From assembly GCA_947499125.1 (NCBI GenBank), contig CANMMP010000001.1, forward strand, positions 558,001 to 622,000: a stretch of 64,000 bases of DNA. The letters are read 5' to 3'. Under the pieces are notes generated by a model. That model was not told the DNA's origin. It saw nothing but the letters and a program-made list of their open reading frames with translations, and searched no databases. Shown here piece after piece: positions 8,516-17,477 of this stretch. The stretch is from an uncultured Pontibacter sp. (lineage in GTDB: Bacteria > Bacteroidota > Bacteroidia > Cytophagales > Hymenobacteraceae). The translations under genes were made by a program, and so were the position numbers. Every line of letters starts with the position of its first letter. Within the stretch, counting starts at the first letter, position 1.

Positions 8516-9628
8516 ATGGCTGAAAATTACCTGTTGCTGAACGGAAATAAGTTTTACTATGATGAGATAACGGAATACTCTTTCCGGAATAGTATAGAAC
8601 TGAATGGCTATGAAGCTAAGACGCTGGAGTTTTGCCGCGACTGGCTGAACGGCGTGCAGGAATTCCCGATACAGACCTCAGGCTCTACAGGTACGCCCAA
8701 ACTTATTAATCTTACCCGCCAGCAACTGGAGGCAAGTGCACTTAAAACTATAAAACTGCTGGGCCTGTTACCCGGCGACAAAATGCTGATCTGCCTGAAT
8801 ACGGAGTACATTGCCGGTATGATGATGCTGGCACGCGGCTTCCTGGGCGAAATGCAAATGACCATTGTTGAGCCGATCGCAAACCCTTTAAAACTTGTTC
8901 CGGACGGAGAACTGTTCGATTTTGCTTCGTTTGTACCTATGCAGATGCAGAAGATATTACAGGATACTCCAGTTCATATACCAATGCTGAACCATATGAA
9001 AGGTATTCTTTTGGGTGGAGCTCCTGTTAACTTCACACTTCAGCGTGAGCTACAGCACCTCACGGTGCCTGTTTACCATACTTATGGCATGACGGAAACA
9101 GCCTCGCATGTAGCACTGCGTCTGCTTAACGGACCCAATGCCGCCGACTACTACGATGCCCTCGATAACATTAGCCTGAGCCTGGATACGCGTGGCTGCC
9201 TGACCATAAATGGCGACGTAACTAACAACGAACTGATCATCACAAACGACCTCGTCGAGTTACTAACCCCTACCCGGTTCCGGTGGATCGGTCGCGTGGA
9301 TAATACCATAAACTCGGGTGGCGTAAAAGTACAGAGCGAAATAGTAGAAGTAGCCGTAGCCGAAGCAATGGCCGACCGCGAACCGATGCCACGCTTCTTT
9401 GTGACCTCCCAGCCTGATGAATTACTTGGCGAGCGGGTTATACTTGTAATGGAAGGCGAACCGTTTTCAGAAGAAGAAGAGAAAGATCTGAAAACGCGCC
9501 TGAAAACACTTCTTAAGAAGTTCGAAAGACCTAAAAAGTATTACTACAGCCCTGCTTTTTCCGAAACTGCCACGGGTAAAGTATCGCGCCCGCGCACTAT
9601 GCGGAAACTGGGCCTGGAGGTACATTAA
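8516..9628 (+). CDS. menE: o-Succinylbenzoate-CoA ligase-like AMP-binding enzyme
   Basis: Activates o-succinylbenzoate with ATP and CoA in menaquinone synthesis. It is a compact adenylate-forming enzyme with the phosphate-binding loop IQTSGSTGTPKLI, the MTETASHVALR motif, GRVDNTINSGGVKV at the hinge and the C-terminal lysine signature GKVSRPRTMRKL. I start at the second ATG (8516, MAENYLLLNGNKFYYDE), giving 370 residues; the upstream ATG at 8468 would add 16 residues with no family look and sits on the presumed transcription start. At under 400 residues it is shorter than most acyl-CoA ligases, as is usual for Bacteroidota MenE. It is separated from menD by a repeat locus and the DoxX gene; menB and menC are not in the window. 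Confidence 0.87.
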   Translation: MAENYLLLNGNKFYYDEITEYSFRNSIELNGYEAKTLEFCRDWLNGVQEFPIQTSGSTGTPKLINLTRQQLEASALKTIKLLGLLPGDKMLICLNTEYIAGMMMLARGFLGEMQMTIVEPIANPLKLVPDGELFDFASFVPMQMQKILQDTPVHIPMLNHMKGILLGGAPVNFTLQRELQHLTVPVYHTYGMTETASHVALRLLNGPNAADYYDALDNISLSLDTRGCLTINGDVTNNELIITNDLVELLTPTRFRWIGRVDNTINSGGVKVQSEIVEVAVAEAMADREPMPRFFVTSQPDELLGERVILVMEGEPFSEEEEKDLKTRLKTLLKKFERPKKYYYSPAFSETATGKVSRPRTMRKLGLEVH

Positions 9629-9682
9629 TGGAACAGTTAAGCCCTGGCAGCGTAGTATCGAAGGAAACAACCATATAAGATC

Positions 9683-10549
9683 ATGCGGTTTATACTTCGC
9701 TATACTTTTGCGCTTTTTATAGTTGCTGCCCTCCATAGCTGCACCAGCCTGTTTACGGGCAAGGCTCCGGTCGAACTGAAACAGGTTTGGGCATCAGACA
9801 ACACGCTCCGAACTCCCGAATCGGTAATACACGACACTGACCGGAATGTGCTTTATGTATCGAACATTAACCAGAGCAAAGACCCTAAGGACGGCGATGG
9901 CTTTATCTCAAAACTAACGCCGCAAGGGCAAATAGAAGAACTTTACTGGGTAACCGGCCTCAACAACCCCAAAGGCATGGCGCTGCACAATAACGTGCTC
10001 TATGTAGCCGACATGGACGAAGTGGTAACGATAGCCGCTGAGACTGGCGCTATTCTGGGCCGTTATAAAGCCGACGACGCTAAATTCCTGAATGATGTAG
10101 TTGCTGATAAGGATGGAAGCATTTATGTTTCAGATTCGCAGCAAAACCGTATTTACCAACTCCGCAACGGCCGCATGACCACCTGGCTCGATAAAACAAA
10201 ACACGACAAACCAAATGGCCTGTACATAGATGGTGACCTGATGCTGGTAGCTTTTATGGGCAACGGAGAGGTACGTTTAGCCGACTTAAATACCAAAGCG
10301 CTGATAGGTTTTGCTGATAAAATTCCTTCGGCGGACGGTATTGTTAAGATCAGGGAAGAGAGTTACCTGGTATCGAACTGGAGCGGAGAAGTATACTATA
10401 TAAACTCAGAAGGTAAGAACTGGAAAGTACTGGATACTAAAGGCGATAATATTAACGCAGCCGACATTGCTTACTCCGACGAAACAAATTTATTGTACGT
10501 ACCAACTTTCCGGGACAATAGAATAGTAGCTTATTCCGTTAACTTCTAA
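9683..10549 (+). CDS. SMP-30/gluconolactonase-like lipoprotein (beta-propeller)
   Basis: A 288-residue protein with a lipoprotein signal (hydrophobic stretch then ALHSC, lipidated Cys20), so it is exported and membrane-anchored. The mature part is a series of strand-rich repeats (RNVLYVSNIN, GLNNPKGMALHNNVLYVADMD, FLNDVVADKDGSIYVSDS, DKPNGLYIDGDLMLVAFMG) typical of six-bladed SMP-30/gluconolactonase/LRE propellers. The Asn and Asp residues in NDV and PNG are where this fold binds its metal. It starts 54 bases after menE and may be read from the same transcript. The substrate is unknown. Confidence 0.8.
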   Translation: MRFILRYTFALFIVAALHSCTSLFTGKAPVELKQVWASDNTLRTPESVIHDTDRNVLYVSNINQSKDPKDGDGFISKLTPQGQIEELYWVTGLNNPKGMALHNNVLYVADMDEVVTIAAETGAILGRYKADDAKFLNDVVADKDGSIYVSDSQQNRIYQLRNGRMTTWLDKTKHDKPNGLYIDGDLMLVAFMGNGEVRLADLNTKALIGFADKIPSADGIVKIREESYLVSNWSGEVYYINSEGKNWKVLDTKGDNINAADIAYSDETNLLYVPTFRDNRIVAYSVNF

Positions 10550-10570
10550 GAGAGTCTATTTTCATGATGG

Positions 10571-10610
10571 AGGGCAGCCCGCTTATAGTTGGCTGTCCTT
10601 TGTTTTTTTG
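10571..10610 (+). terminator. Intrinsic terminator after the SMP-30-like gene
   Basis: Stem AGGGCAGCC / GGCTGTCCT (one G-T pair) with an eleven-base loop, followed by TTGTTTTTTT, 21 bases after the stop. Confidence 0.8.
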
Positions 10611-10701
10611 AGGTAAGCGCTAAAATTTTGGGTTGAACTATAAAATTGGAACAGATTATGCAGTAGGAAGGCTATACTTATACTTTAACATCAGAAAAAT
10701 T

Positions 10702-11115
10702 ATGAAGACGAACAGAAAGTATGCCTTAGCCCTGGTTGCTGCAGTACCTTTTGCCTTTCAATTACAAGTTGCATACGCCCAGGCTTCAAGCGAACCTGTA
10801 ACCACCTCACCAAAAGTACATGTATTCTATGCTGATACCTCTGAAACTGTTTTTTCCGAAACATTATCAGGAATACATCTTTCACCGGCTAAAAAAGGCA
10901 CTTTCGAGCTTAAATTTGACCAGGAACTGAAAGAAAACGCTGTGCTGGAAGTGACTAATACAGCCGGCCAGAAAGTATACCAGAAGCCAGTATCTATAGC
11001 CCAGAACAAGAAAAGCTGGAACTATAACGTAGGCAAATTAAAACCCGATACCTACCTTGTAGAAGTAAAAACATCCGACACTACTTACTGGACCAAGTTC
11101 AAGATAAGCAAGTAA
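10702..11115 (+). CDS. Secreted protein with a C-terminal beta-sandwich resembling T9SS tails
   Basis: From the ATG at 10702 (MKTNRKYALALVAAVPFAF) there is a clear signal peptide ending near AYAQ, so 137 residues in all; an in-frame ATG at 10633 would bury the signal and is not used. The C-terminal half (AVLEVTNTAGQKVYQKPVSI, then KPDTYLVEVKTSDTTYW and TKFKISK at the end) has the strand spacing and terminal basic strand of DUF3244 or T9SS type A sorting domains, but lacks the usual PNP motif. The function is unknown. It may be a periplasmic or surface protein. It is flanked by terminators on both sides, so it is a single-gene unit. Confidence 0.7.
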   Translation: MKTNRKYALALVAAVPFAFQLQVAYAQASSEPVTTSPKVHVFYADTSETVFSETLSGIHLSPAKKGTFELKFDQELKENAVLEVTNTAGQKVYQKPVSIAQNKKSWNYNVGKLKPDTYLVEVKTSDTTYWTKFKISK

Positions 11116-11132
11116 ACAGATCTATACTTACA

Positions 11133-11175
11133 AAAAGCAGTGGCCTTGCAAAATAATTGCGAGGCCACTGCTTTT
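11133..11175. terminator. Strong bidirectional terminator
   Basis: Arms AAAAGCAGTGGCC and GGCCACTGCTTTT pair perfectly around a 17-base loop, between the rightward secreted-protein gene and the leftward hutG. Confidence 0.9.
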
Positions 11176-11195
11176 ATACATTATACTTGTGTAGT

Positions 11196-12170
11196 TTATA
11201 CCTGGCTCCATTGCTGCACCACATGGTAAAGCAAGGATGCCCCGAGTTTAGCAGTGCGGTTATCAATGTCTAATTTAGGGTTGAGTTCTACTATATCCAG
11301 CGTAAGCATTTTGCCGCTGCTGATTATTTCCTGTAAAAGTATGAGCACAATATCGGGGTGGATACCTAAGGCTGCAGGGGCGCTTACACCAGGCGCGTAG
11401 GCCGCAGCAAAAACGTCCATATCTATACTTACATACAGCACATCGGTAAGCTCTATAAACTGCTGTAGCTTCTCGCGAAGTTGCTCATAGTTGTATACCT
11501 GCATGGCTGGCGCAAACACATAATCAGTGCCGTAGCTTTCGGCGGTGTTAAACAGCTTCTGGGTATTACCAGACTGCTGTATGCCCAGGCACAGGTAATT
11601 AAAATCACGTCCGTCAGCTGCCAGCTCATCGGCTATTTGCAGGAAAGGCGTACCCGAAGAAGTCTGCTTTTCATAGCTACGCAGATCAAAATGTGCATCA
11701 AAGTTGATAATTCCCAGATTCTGACCTTCGGGTAAAGCCTGCTTTATACCTAAAAAATGGCCGTAAGCAGTTTCGTGGCCGCCGCCTAAAATTATAGTTT
11801 TATAGGTGTTAGAGAGCAGTGTATTTATCTTTTTGCCCAGTTGCTTCTGCGCTTCTTCCAAGTTCTGGTTTGTACAAAATACATCGCCGGCATCAAACAA
11901 CATCACATCTTCGTCGAGATGCCATGCAAACGAAGCCATTGCCTGGCGCAACGCTCCGGGCCCATCTACAGCGCCTTCGCGGCCCTGGTTACGCTTTACA
12001 CCTTCGTCGCAACAAAACCCCAGGAAAGCAATTGCCTGCTCAGCAGCAGCCGGTTCAGCAGCTTCTGTCAGGTTGAGCAGTTTTATTCCCTGGTGCCAGC
12101 GTTTTCCTTCTTCGCCGTCGTGGGTATCTACTCTTCCTTTCCAGGTGCCAGGTTCTGTTGGTTTATACAT
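11196..12170 (-). CDS. hutG: Formimidoylglutamase (arginase family)
   Basis: Hydrolyses N-formimino-L-glutamate to glutamate and formamide, the last step of histidine degradation. It is an arginase/agmatinase-fold metalloenzyme with the complete binuclear Mn site: GGGHE (His132), NFDAHFD (Asp158, His160, Asp162) and SIDMDVF (Asp250, Asp252). The length of 324 fits. Placement directly downstream of hutI and hutU makes HutG the best choice among arginase-family members. The 142-base gap to hutI holds a small GC-rich hairpin repeat but no clear promoter, so read-through from hutI is likely. Confidence 0.9.
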   Translation of the reverse strand: MYKPTEPGTWKGRVDTHDGEEGKRWHQGIKLLNLTEAAEPAAAEQAIAFLGFCCDEGVKRNQGREGAVDGPGALRQAMASFAWHLDEDVMLFDAGDVFCTNQNLEEAQKQLGKKINTLLSNTYKTIILGGGHETAYGHFLGIKQALPEGQNLGIINFDAHFDLRSYEKQTSSGTPFLQIADELAADGRDFNYLCLGIQQSGNTQKLFNTAESYGTDYVFAPAMQVYNYEQLREKLQQFIELTDVLYVSIDMDVFAAAYAPGVSAPAALGIHPDIVLILLQEIISSGKMLTLDIVELNPKLDIDNRTAKLGASLLYHVVQQWSQV

Positions 12171-12237
12171 ATTGATTGCTGAAGGTTAAATTGTTTAATT
12201 GTTGATTGGCTGGAAGTTGAAGTATTGTGTGTATAAT

Positions 12238-12265
12238 CCCCCTCCTCGGAGGAGTTAGGGGTGGG
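12238..12265. repeat. Short GC-rich hairpin repeat between hutI and hutG
   Basis: CCCCCTCCTCGGAGGAG followed by TTAGGGGTGGG. This is the same CCCACCCCTAACCCCTC-type module as in the long repeat loci, here alone and in reverse orientation. Confidence 0.6.
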
Positions 12266-12312
12266 TTAATTACGCACCATTAAATTACACCTTTGTTCAT
12301 CTCCAATGTTAC

Positions 12313-13563
12313 CTATAGTTTTACTTCTTTACCTAGCTTCCAGACTTTGGTTGGCTTTAATTTTCCCTGAAAGTATAGGATCTCTTTATAATTCGATGTC
12401 GGGAATGCGATCATGTCGGCTAACTGGCCTTTGGCAAAACAACCTCTGTCAGACAGGTTCAGGGCTTTGGCGGCGCGGGTGGTGATGGCGGCTAAGGTTT
12501 CGGCTATAGTTAACTTCTCGGCTGCACCAATTAAAGCTGCTTGCACCAGCAGGTCGCCCATGGGTGCAGAGCCGGGGTTCCAGTCGGTGGCGATGGCTAC
12601 GCACAGTCCGCCATCCAGAATTTTACGAGCAGGCGCATAATGCATTCCCAACCCCAGCGAAGCGCCAGGCAATACCGTGGCTACTACACCTGCATCGCGT
12701 AACAAAGCAATTTCATCTTCACCGCTTGCTTCCAGGTGGTCGGCGCTTACAGCACCAACTTCAGCTGCTACCTTGCTTCCATCTGTGCTAAACTGGTCGG
12801 CATGCACGGTTATGTCAAAGCCCATTTCTTTGGCCGCCATCAAATACTCCAGCGACTCTTCTTCTGTAAAAGCAGTGTCTTCAATAAAAATATCAACCCG
12901 TTTGGCTAGCTCCTGCTCCATTACATGCGGCAGCAGTTCTGTTAACACCTCCTGAAGGTATAATTTAGAATCCGAAAATTCAGGTGGACGCATGTGGGCT
13001 GCCAGGCAGGTTGGAATCAATTCGAGGGGGTGGTGCTTGTTAACCAACTTAATGGCTTCCAGCATTTTCAGCTCTTCTTCGGTAGTCAGGCCGTAGCCAC
13101 TTTTAACTTCGCAAGTAGTTACGCCTTCATTCAGATGGCGGTCGCAGCGTTTTTTAAGATTATCTACCAGCTCTACTAAGGTAGCTTCGCGGGTTTTGCG
13201 TACGCTATCTAATATGCCACCACCATTACGGGCAATCTCCAGGTACGATTTTCCGGCTACGCGCATGGCATAATCGTTGGCGCGTGAGCCTGCAAAACAA
13301 ATGTGTGTATGAGCGTCTATCAGGCCCGGCATCAGCACCATTGGCTCTGTAATCTTCTCCAGTTTATAGTTCTCTTCCTGGGCAACTTTCAGCAAAATAT
13401 TATACTTGCCGACTACCTTTATTTTTCCTTCGCATACAATAACACCAGCATCTTCCAGCACTTCCAGTTCTTCATCTGTAATTGACCCGGCCTCCGGCAA
13501 ATTTGCCATCGTCAGGATCTGGGTGAAAGGACCGATTAAGGTATAGTTTTCGTGGTGTTTCAT
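12313..13563 (-). CDS. hutI: Imidazolonepropionase
   Basis: Cytosolic amidohydrolase that opens 4-imidazolone-5-propionate to N-formimino-L-glutamate. The HxH metal motif is in GLIDAHTHICFAGSR (His85, His87), with a further metal His in HADQFS, the SADHLE motif after it, and ATDWNPGSAP near the C-terminus carrying the catalytic Asp. The substrate-binding stretch RNGGGILDSVRKTR is characteristic of HutI. The length of 416 is normal. It lies between hutU and hutG, all on the minus strand. Upstream, a 635-base repeat locus separates it from hutU, so it may have its own promoter or depend on read-through. Confidence 0.95.
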   Translation of the reverse strand: MKHHENYTLIGPFTQILTMANLPEAGSITDEELEVLEDAGVIVCEGKIKVVGKYNILLKVAQEENYKLEKITEPMVLMPGLIDAHTHICFAGSRANDYAMRVAGKSYLEIARNGGGILDSVRKTREATLVELVDNLKKRCDRHLNEGVTTCEVKSGYGLTTEEELKMLEAIKLVNKHHPLELIPTCLAAHMRPPEFSDSKLYLQEVLTELLPHVMEQELAKRVDIFIEDTAFTEEESLEYLMAAKEMGFDITVHADQFSTDGSKVAAEVGAVSADHLEASGEDEIALLRDAGVVATVLPGASLGLGMHYAPARKILDGGLCVAIATDWNPGSAPMGDLLVQAALIGAAEKLTIAETLAAITTRAAKALNLSDRGCFAKGQLADMIAFPTSNYKEILYFQGKLKPTKVWKLGKEVKL

Positions 13564-13633
13564 AGTGTAGAGGGTGTATGTATTATATTTTTGATGTCAG
13601 GTTTATTATTATAGTTGAATTACAGAATTTTTC

Positions 13634-14080
13634 TCTGTCATTTCGAGCGTTAGTCGAGAAATCTTATTTGCCCTATATTTAAAGCTTTTTCCAATATTTA
13701 CCCAAGCTATACTTCCATAGTTGCCACTTATCCTGGGAGCTCTACATACCTACCGTTTTATAGTTGCTTTATGCGCTCACGGCCGCGAGGCCTCGTCTTC
13801 GGGCATCGCGCTGCTGCTTTCTTGCTACCCTCGTATCTCGGGTTGGCTGCGCCACCGCAATAAATCAAAGGCGCTCAACCCAAAGACTGGGAAGCTTCGC
13901 ATAGCTAAAGATAACTATAGTTGAAACTATAAGCTACGACCTTTCTCATGGTTATGCTTCCGTAGGGACAGGTCGCGACCTGTCCGCTTAATACCGTCAA
14001 CTATAAACTATAAAGTTATCTATAAGTAATGGCTTAATGCCCCTTCCACTGTTCTTAGGGGAAGGCCGGGATGGGGTAAA
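13634..14080. repeat. Composite intergenic repeat locus B (modules in reverse order)
   Basis: This fills most of the 635-base gap between hutU and hutI. From left to right come M7 (GTCATTTCGAG at 13636), M6 (13705-13755, with TATACTT), M5 (13765-13895, GCGCTCACGGCCGCGAGGCC through CGCTCAACCCAAAGACTGG) and M4 (GGACAGGTCGCGACCTGTCC, perfect palindrome at 13966-13985). A further hairpin module (14037-14079, CCCTTCC...GGGGAAGG) follows and recurs at 37660. M2 and M3 are absent. A full AACTATAGTT palindrome sits at 13913-13922. The small reading frame inside it (13721-13924) only reflects the repeat. Confidence 0.85.
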
Positions 14081-14115
14081 ACGCGACCTCCAAAACTATA
14101 GCCTACTCAAACCCT

Positions 14116-14168
14116 AAAAAGATTAGGCTGGTGGTAGGTTAAAACTTTCCCCCATCACCAGCCTGATC
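14116..14168 (-). terminator. Intrinsic terminator of hutU
   Basis: Stem GATTAGGCTGGTG / CACCAGCCTGATC (one wobble) with a 22-base loop. On the minus strand it is followed by TTTTT, about 30 bases past the hutU stop. Confidence 0.8.
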
Positions 14169-14198
14169 TTATCATCCTTTAAATCTTAAAAATCTTAG

Positions 14199-15911
14199 TT
14201 ATAGCTTCAACCCAAATTTCTCTGAGTTTTCCTGGGCAGTTTCGTAGCCAGCGTCTGCGTGTCGGAAGATACCCATGGCCGGGTCGTTGTGCAGCACGCG
14301 GCTCAGGCAACGGTCGGCACGCTCGGTACCATCGGCTAAAATAACCATACCCGCATGCTGTGAATAGCCAATACCAACACCACCACCGTGGTGGAACGAC
14401 ACCCAGGTTGCACCACCCGCCGTGTTCGACATCAGGTTCAGTAATGGCCAGTCCGAAACAGCATCAGAGCCATCCAACATGCCTTCGGTTTCGCGGTAAG
14501 GCGATGCCACAGAACCGCAGTCCAGGTGGTCGCGGCCGATCACGATAGGCGCTTTTACTTTGCCATCGCGCACCAGTTGGTTAAACATAAGCCCGGCTTT
14601 TTCGCGCTCGCCCATACCCAACCAGCAAATACGGCAAGGCAATCCCTGGAACGCTACTTTCTCTTCCGCTTCATCCAGCCACTTGATCATGTGCGTGTTT
14701 TCCGGGAACAGTTCTTTCAGGGCAGCATCAGTTACTTTTATATCTTCGGGGTCGCCGGACAAAGCAGCCCAACGGAACGGGCCTTTGCCTTCGCAGAATA
14801 ACGGACGCATGTATTCCGGCACAAAGCCTGGTATGTTGAACGCATTTGCTTCACCGCCCTGCATCGCAAACTCGCGCAGGTTATTGCCATAATCAAACGT
14901 GCGGCTACCACGGCGCTGTAGTTCTAGCATAAATCCAACGTGGCGGGCCATACTTTTCAGCGAGCGTGCTTTGTATTCCTGCGGATCGCTTTCGCGCAGT
15001 GCTTTGGCTTCTTCTAACGTCAGACCATTTGGCACATAACCGTTGATCGGGTCGTGGGCTGAGGTTTGGTCTGTCAATATTTCCGGGGTTATGTTATCCT
15101 GTATCAGTCTTTCCAGCACGTCACCAATATCACCTACCAGACCGATCGAGATCGCTTCGCCTTTTTCCTTGGCTTCAAGTGCCCAGCGTTTCGCTTCCTC
15201 ATAGTCATAGGTCATTTTATCAATGTAGCGGTCTTTCAGGCGCTTTTTAATGCGATCAGGATCAATATCTACACCTAAAAAAGTAGCGCCGGCTATAGTT
15301 GCTGCCAGAGGTTGCGCACCTCCCATACCGCCAAGTCCACCAGTTACCAGCAGTTTGTGGCGCAGGTCATCGTTAAAATGTATTCTTCCGCAGGCTGCAA
15401 AGGTCTCGTAAGTACCCTGCAAAATACCTTGGGTACCTATATAGATCCAGCTGCCGGCCGTCATCTGCCCATACATCATCAGTCCACGCTCGCGCAGCTC
15501 ATTAAAATGCTCCCAGGTAGCCCAATGCGGCACCAGGTTAGAGTTGGCAATAAGCACACGCGGCGCTTCGGCATGCGTTCTAACCTTGCCCACCGGCTTA
15601 CCAGACTGAACCAGCAAACTTTCGTCTTCTTCCAACGTTAGCAGCACCTCAATTATCTTTTGTGCATCAGCAACCGTACGCGCAGCCTGGCCAATACCGC
15701 CATACACCACAAGGCGTGAAGGGTCTTCAGCTACTTCGTCGGTAAGGTTATTCAGGAACATGCGCAACGCCGCTTCCGATTGCCAGTTTTTAGCGTTAAG
15801 TTCAGGGCCGGTTGGCGGAATGTAAGTCGGGTGGTTAGCGTATTTCTGGATAAACTCACTAACCGAAAGGCCGGAGCGTTTTATAGTTTCTGGTGCAGTG
15901 CTGCTATTCAT
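14199..15911 (-). CDS. hutU: Urocanate hydratase
   Basis: NAD-dependent urocanase that converts urocanate to imidazolonepropionate, the second step of histidine degradation. Landmarks are [17 protein letters not shown], the glycine-rich NAD loop [15 protein letters not shown], the active-site segment [13 protein letters not shown] with the conserved Cys, and [20 protein letters not shown] near the C-terminus. The length of 570 is typical. It is the first hut gene in the direction of transcription and is followed by a terminator and then a repeat locus before hutI. Histidine ammonia-lyase (hutH) is not in the window. Confidence 0.96.
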   Translation of the reverse strand: MNSSTAPETIKRSGLSVSEFIQKYANHPTYIPPTGPELNAKNWQSEAALRMFLNNLTDEVAEDPSRLVVYGGIGQAARTVADAQKIIEVLLTLEEDESLLVQSGKPVGKVRTHAEAPRVLIANSNLVPHWATWEHFNELRERGLMMYGQMTAGSWIYIGTQGILQGTYETFAACGRIHFNDDLRHKLLVTGGLGGMGGAQPLAATIAGATFLGVDIDPDRIKKRLKDRYIDKMTYDYEEAKRWALEAKEKGEAISIGLVGDIGDVLERLIQDNITPEILTDQTSAHDPINGYVPNGLTLEEAKALRESDPQEYKARSLKSMARHVGFMLELQRRGSRTFDYGNNLREFAMQGGEANAFNIPGFVPEYMRPLFCEGKGPFRWAALSGDPEDIKVTDAALKELFPENTHMIKWLDEAEEKVAFQGLPCRICWLGMGEREKAGLMFNQLVRDGKVKAPIVIGRDHLDCGSVASPYRETEGMLDGSDAVSDWPLLNLMSNTAGGATWVSFHHGGGVGIGYSQHAGMVILADGTERADRCLSRVLHNDPAMGIFRHADAGYETAQENSEKFGLKL

Positions 15912-16032
15912 AGTTTGATGATTCGTAAATACTGTTCAATATTCTTAAAAAAAGAGCAAAAAGGATAGAAAAATCATGCTTAATTTAGGCTGTACCCGTT
16001 TAGTTATACTTTCGCATTAAACTATAATCACC

Positions 16033-16656
16033 ATGTTCCATATCCCGATCACTTCCCTTAAAGCCCAGTTTGACGATATCGATATTTATCTTTTCGATCA
16101 ATTATTGAAAGGCCGTATACAGAAAGGCATGAAACTGCTGGATGCCGGTTGCGGCAACGGCCGGAATATAGCTTACCTGATGCAGGCAGGCGTGAAAGTA
16201 TACGGAGCAGATGCCTCCGAAACAGCTATAGAGAAAGTAAAGCAATTGGCAAAAGAACTGGCTCCTACCCTGCCCTCCCGTAATTTTATAGTTGCTGACC
16301 TGGAGAACTTGCCTTTTCCTGACGTTGAATTTGATGTTGTATTATGCAGTGCCGTGCTACATTTTGCCCGTAGCGAGGCGCATTTTAAAGCTATGTTAAC
16401 AGAACTATGGCGGGTATTAAAACCGGGTGGTATGTTGTTCTGCAGGTTCAGTACAACTATAGGTTTGGAAGGAAAGCTAAAACAAGTTGACGGCAGATTT
16501 TACCAGATGACACATGGTCCGGTCTGGTTTTTAGCTGATGATGAAATGCTGGTCGAGTTAGAAAAGCAATTGGGTGCAGAACGCTTAGATCCGCTGAAAA
16601 CTACTGTGGTTGAACAGGACCGAAGTATGACGACGTGGGTTTTGAGGAAGGTATAG
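16033..16656 (+). CDS. Class I SAM-dependent methyltransferase
   Basis: A 207-residue methyltransferase with motif I LLDAGCGNGRNIAYL (SAM-binding, residues 35-49), the acidic end of strand 2 in VYGADASETAIEK, motif II/III VADLENLPFPDVEFDVVLC and the post-motif WRVLKPGGMLFCRF. It matches the methyltransferase 11/25 type (UbiE-like topology). No substrate-specific feature is visible. It stands alone: hutU diverges from it and a repeat locus follows. A weak -7-like TACTTTCG lies at 16007-16014, 19 bases before the ATG. Confidence 0.85.
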   Translation: MFHIPITSLKAQFDDIDIYLFDQLLKGRIQKGMKLLDAGCGNGRNIAYLMQAGVKVYGADASETAIEKVKQLAKELAPTLPSRNFIVADLENLPFPDVEFDVVLCSAVLHFARSEAHFKAMLTELWRVLKPGGMLFCRFSTTIGLEGKLKQVDGRFYQMTHGPVWFLADDEMLVELEKQLGAERLDPLKTTVVEQDRSMTTWVLRKV

Positions 16657-16740
16657 TTTATAGCGCGAGTATCTTCGCCTTATCTTGTCGCATAAATTTT
16701 TCAAAATCGGGCTTTCAATGATAAACAGCATCATCAGTAT

Positions 16741-16956
16741 TAAAAGACTATCCCCTTGAGGACAAGTGAGAACGGGAGTTCGAAACTTGCGAGCAAAGCT
16801 CATAGGGGTGTTTTACATTTTGAGGTTATCCAGGGAAGGTCTTCTGCTCCGTAGTTTTACGCCCCTGTAGTCCCCTCAAGGGGACAATTCTTCTATTTAA
16901 GGGCTTATTCCAGCAAAGTTATGTAACAGGATAAAGCGAGGACGCTCGCGCCATGG
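16741..16956. repeat. Short repeat locus C
   Basis: The 314-base gap 16657-16970 between the convergent methyltransferase and thioesterase genes holds no gene. It contains an M3 hairpin (about 16853-16892, GTCCCCTCAAGGGGAC) and a related diverged piece near 16748 (CCCCTTGAGGAC). It also has a GCGAGgacgCTCGC hairpin near 16937. Confidence 0.7.
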
Positions 16957-16970
16957 TTTATAGTTATTAT

Positions 16971-17405
16971 TTACTCCATCTCTTCATAATCAGCACTGTG
17001 GGTGATATGCATAAAGTGATCGGCAAGGTCCTCGGGTAGTGTTGCCAGTTTGCGTTTGAGCACATCTATCCAGGCACCTTCCACAACTATAACGGCTGCT
17101 TTCACTCCGTTTTCTTTAAAAATATCGTGGCGTATAGCCCAGCGCGAAGCGTCTTTTTTGGCCTTGATCAGTTCGGTAGTTACAGTAATCGTTTCATTCA
17201 CGCCAATTTCACGCATGTAGGTTGTTTCTTCCCTGAAAAGTATAGGGCCAATGTGGAGTTTCTGAAAGGTCTTCATATCCAGACCCAATTCATCTAAAAT
17301 TTCAATGCGGGCCTGTGCACCAAAGTCGGCGTAGGCAGAGTGGCGCATGTGCATGTTGGCATCCAGGTGCGACCACATCACTTTGCCTGTGTAGGTATGG
17401 TTCAT
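16971..17405 (-). CDS. Acyl-CoA thioesterase (4-hydroxybenzoyl-CoA thioesterase-like hotdog)
   Basis: A 144-residue single hotdog domain. The N-terminal motif WSHLDANMHMRHSAYADFG has the D-x-N-x-H pattern of the 4HBT/FadM/YbgC group, with Asp15 as the probable catalytic residue. The protein lacks transmembrane or signal sequences and should act on acyl-CoA in the cytosol. The next gene upstream on the same strand is an alcohol dehydrogenase, 72 bases away across a hairpin that looks like its terminator, so co-transcription is doubtful. The substrate is unknown. Confidence 0.82.
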   Translation of the reverse strand: MNHTYTGKVMWSHLDANMHMRHSAYADFGAQARIEILDELGLDMKTFQKLHIGPILFREETTYMREIGVNETITVTTELIKAKKDASRWAIRHDIFKENGVKAAVIVVEGAWIDVLKRKLATLPEDLADHFMHITHSADYEEME

Positions 17406-17434
17406 GGTTAAGGTTATAGTTGGAAAATCATTAT

Positions 17435-17466
17435 AAAAAATTCCCCCTCCTGCTATTGGGAGGGGG
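17435..17466 (-). terminator. Terminator formed by a GC-rich repeat module
   Basis: CCCCCTCC tgctatt GGGAGGGGG followed on the minus strand by AATTTTTT, just past the alcohol dehydrogenase stop. Its TTAGGGG tail is shared with the dispersed M2-type repeats. Confidence 0.65.
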
Positions 17467-17477
17467 TTAGGGGAAGG

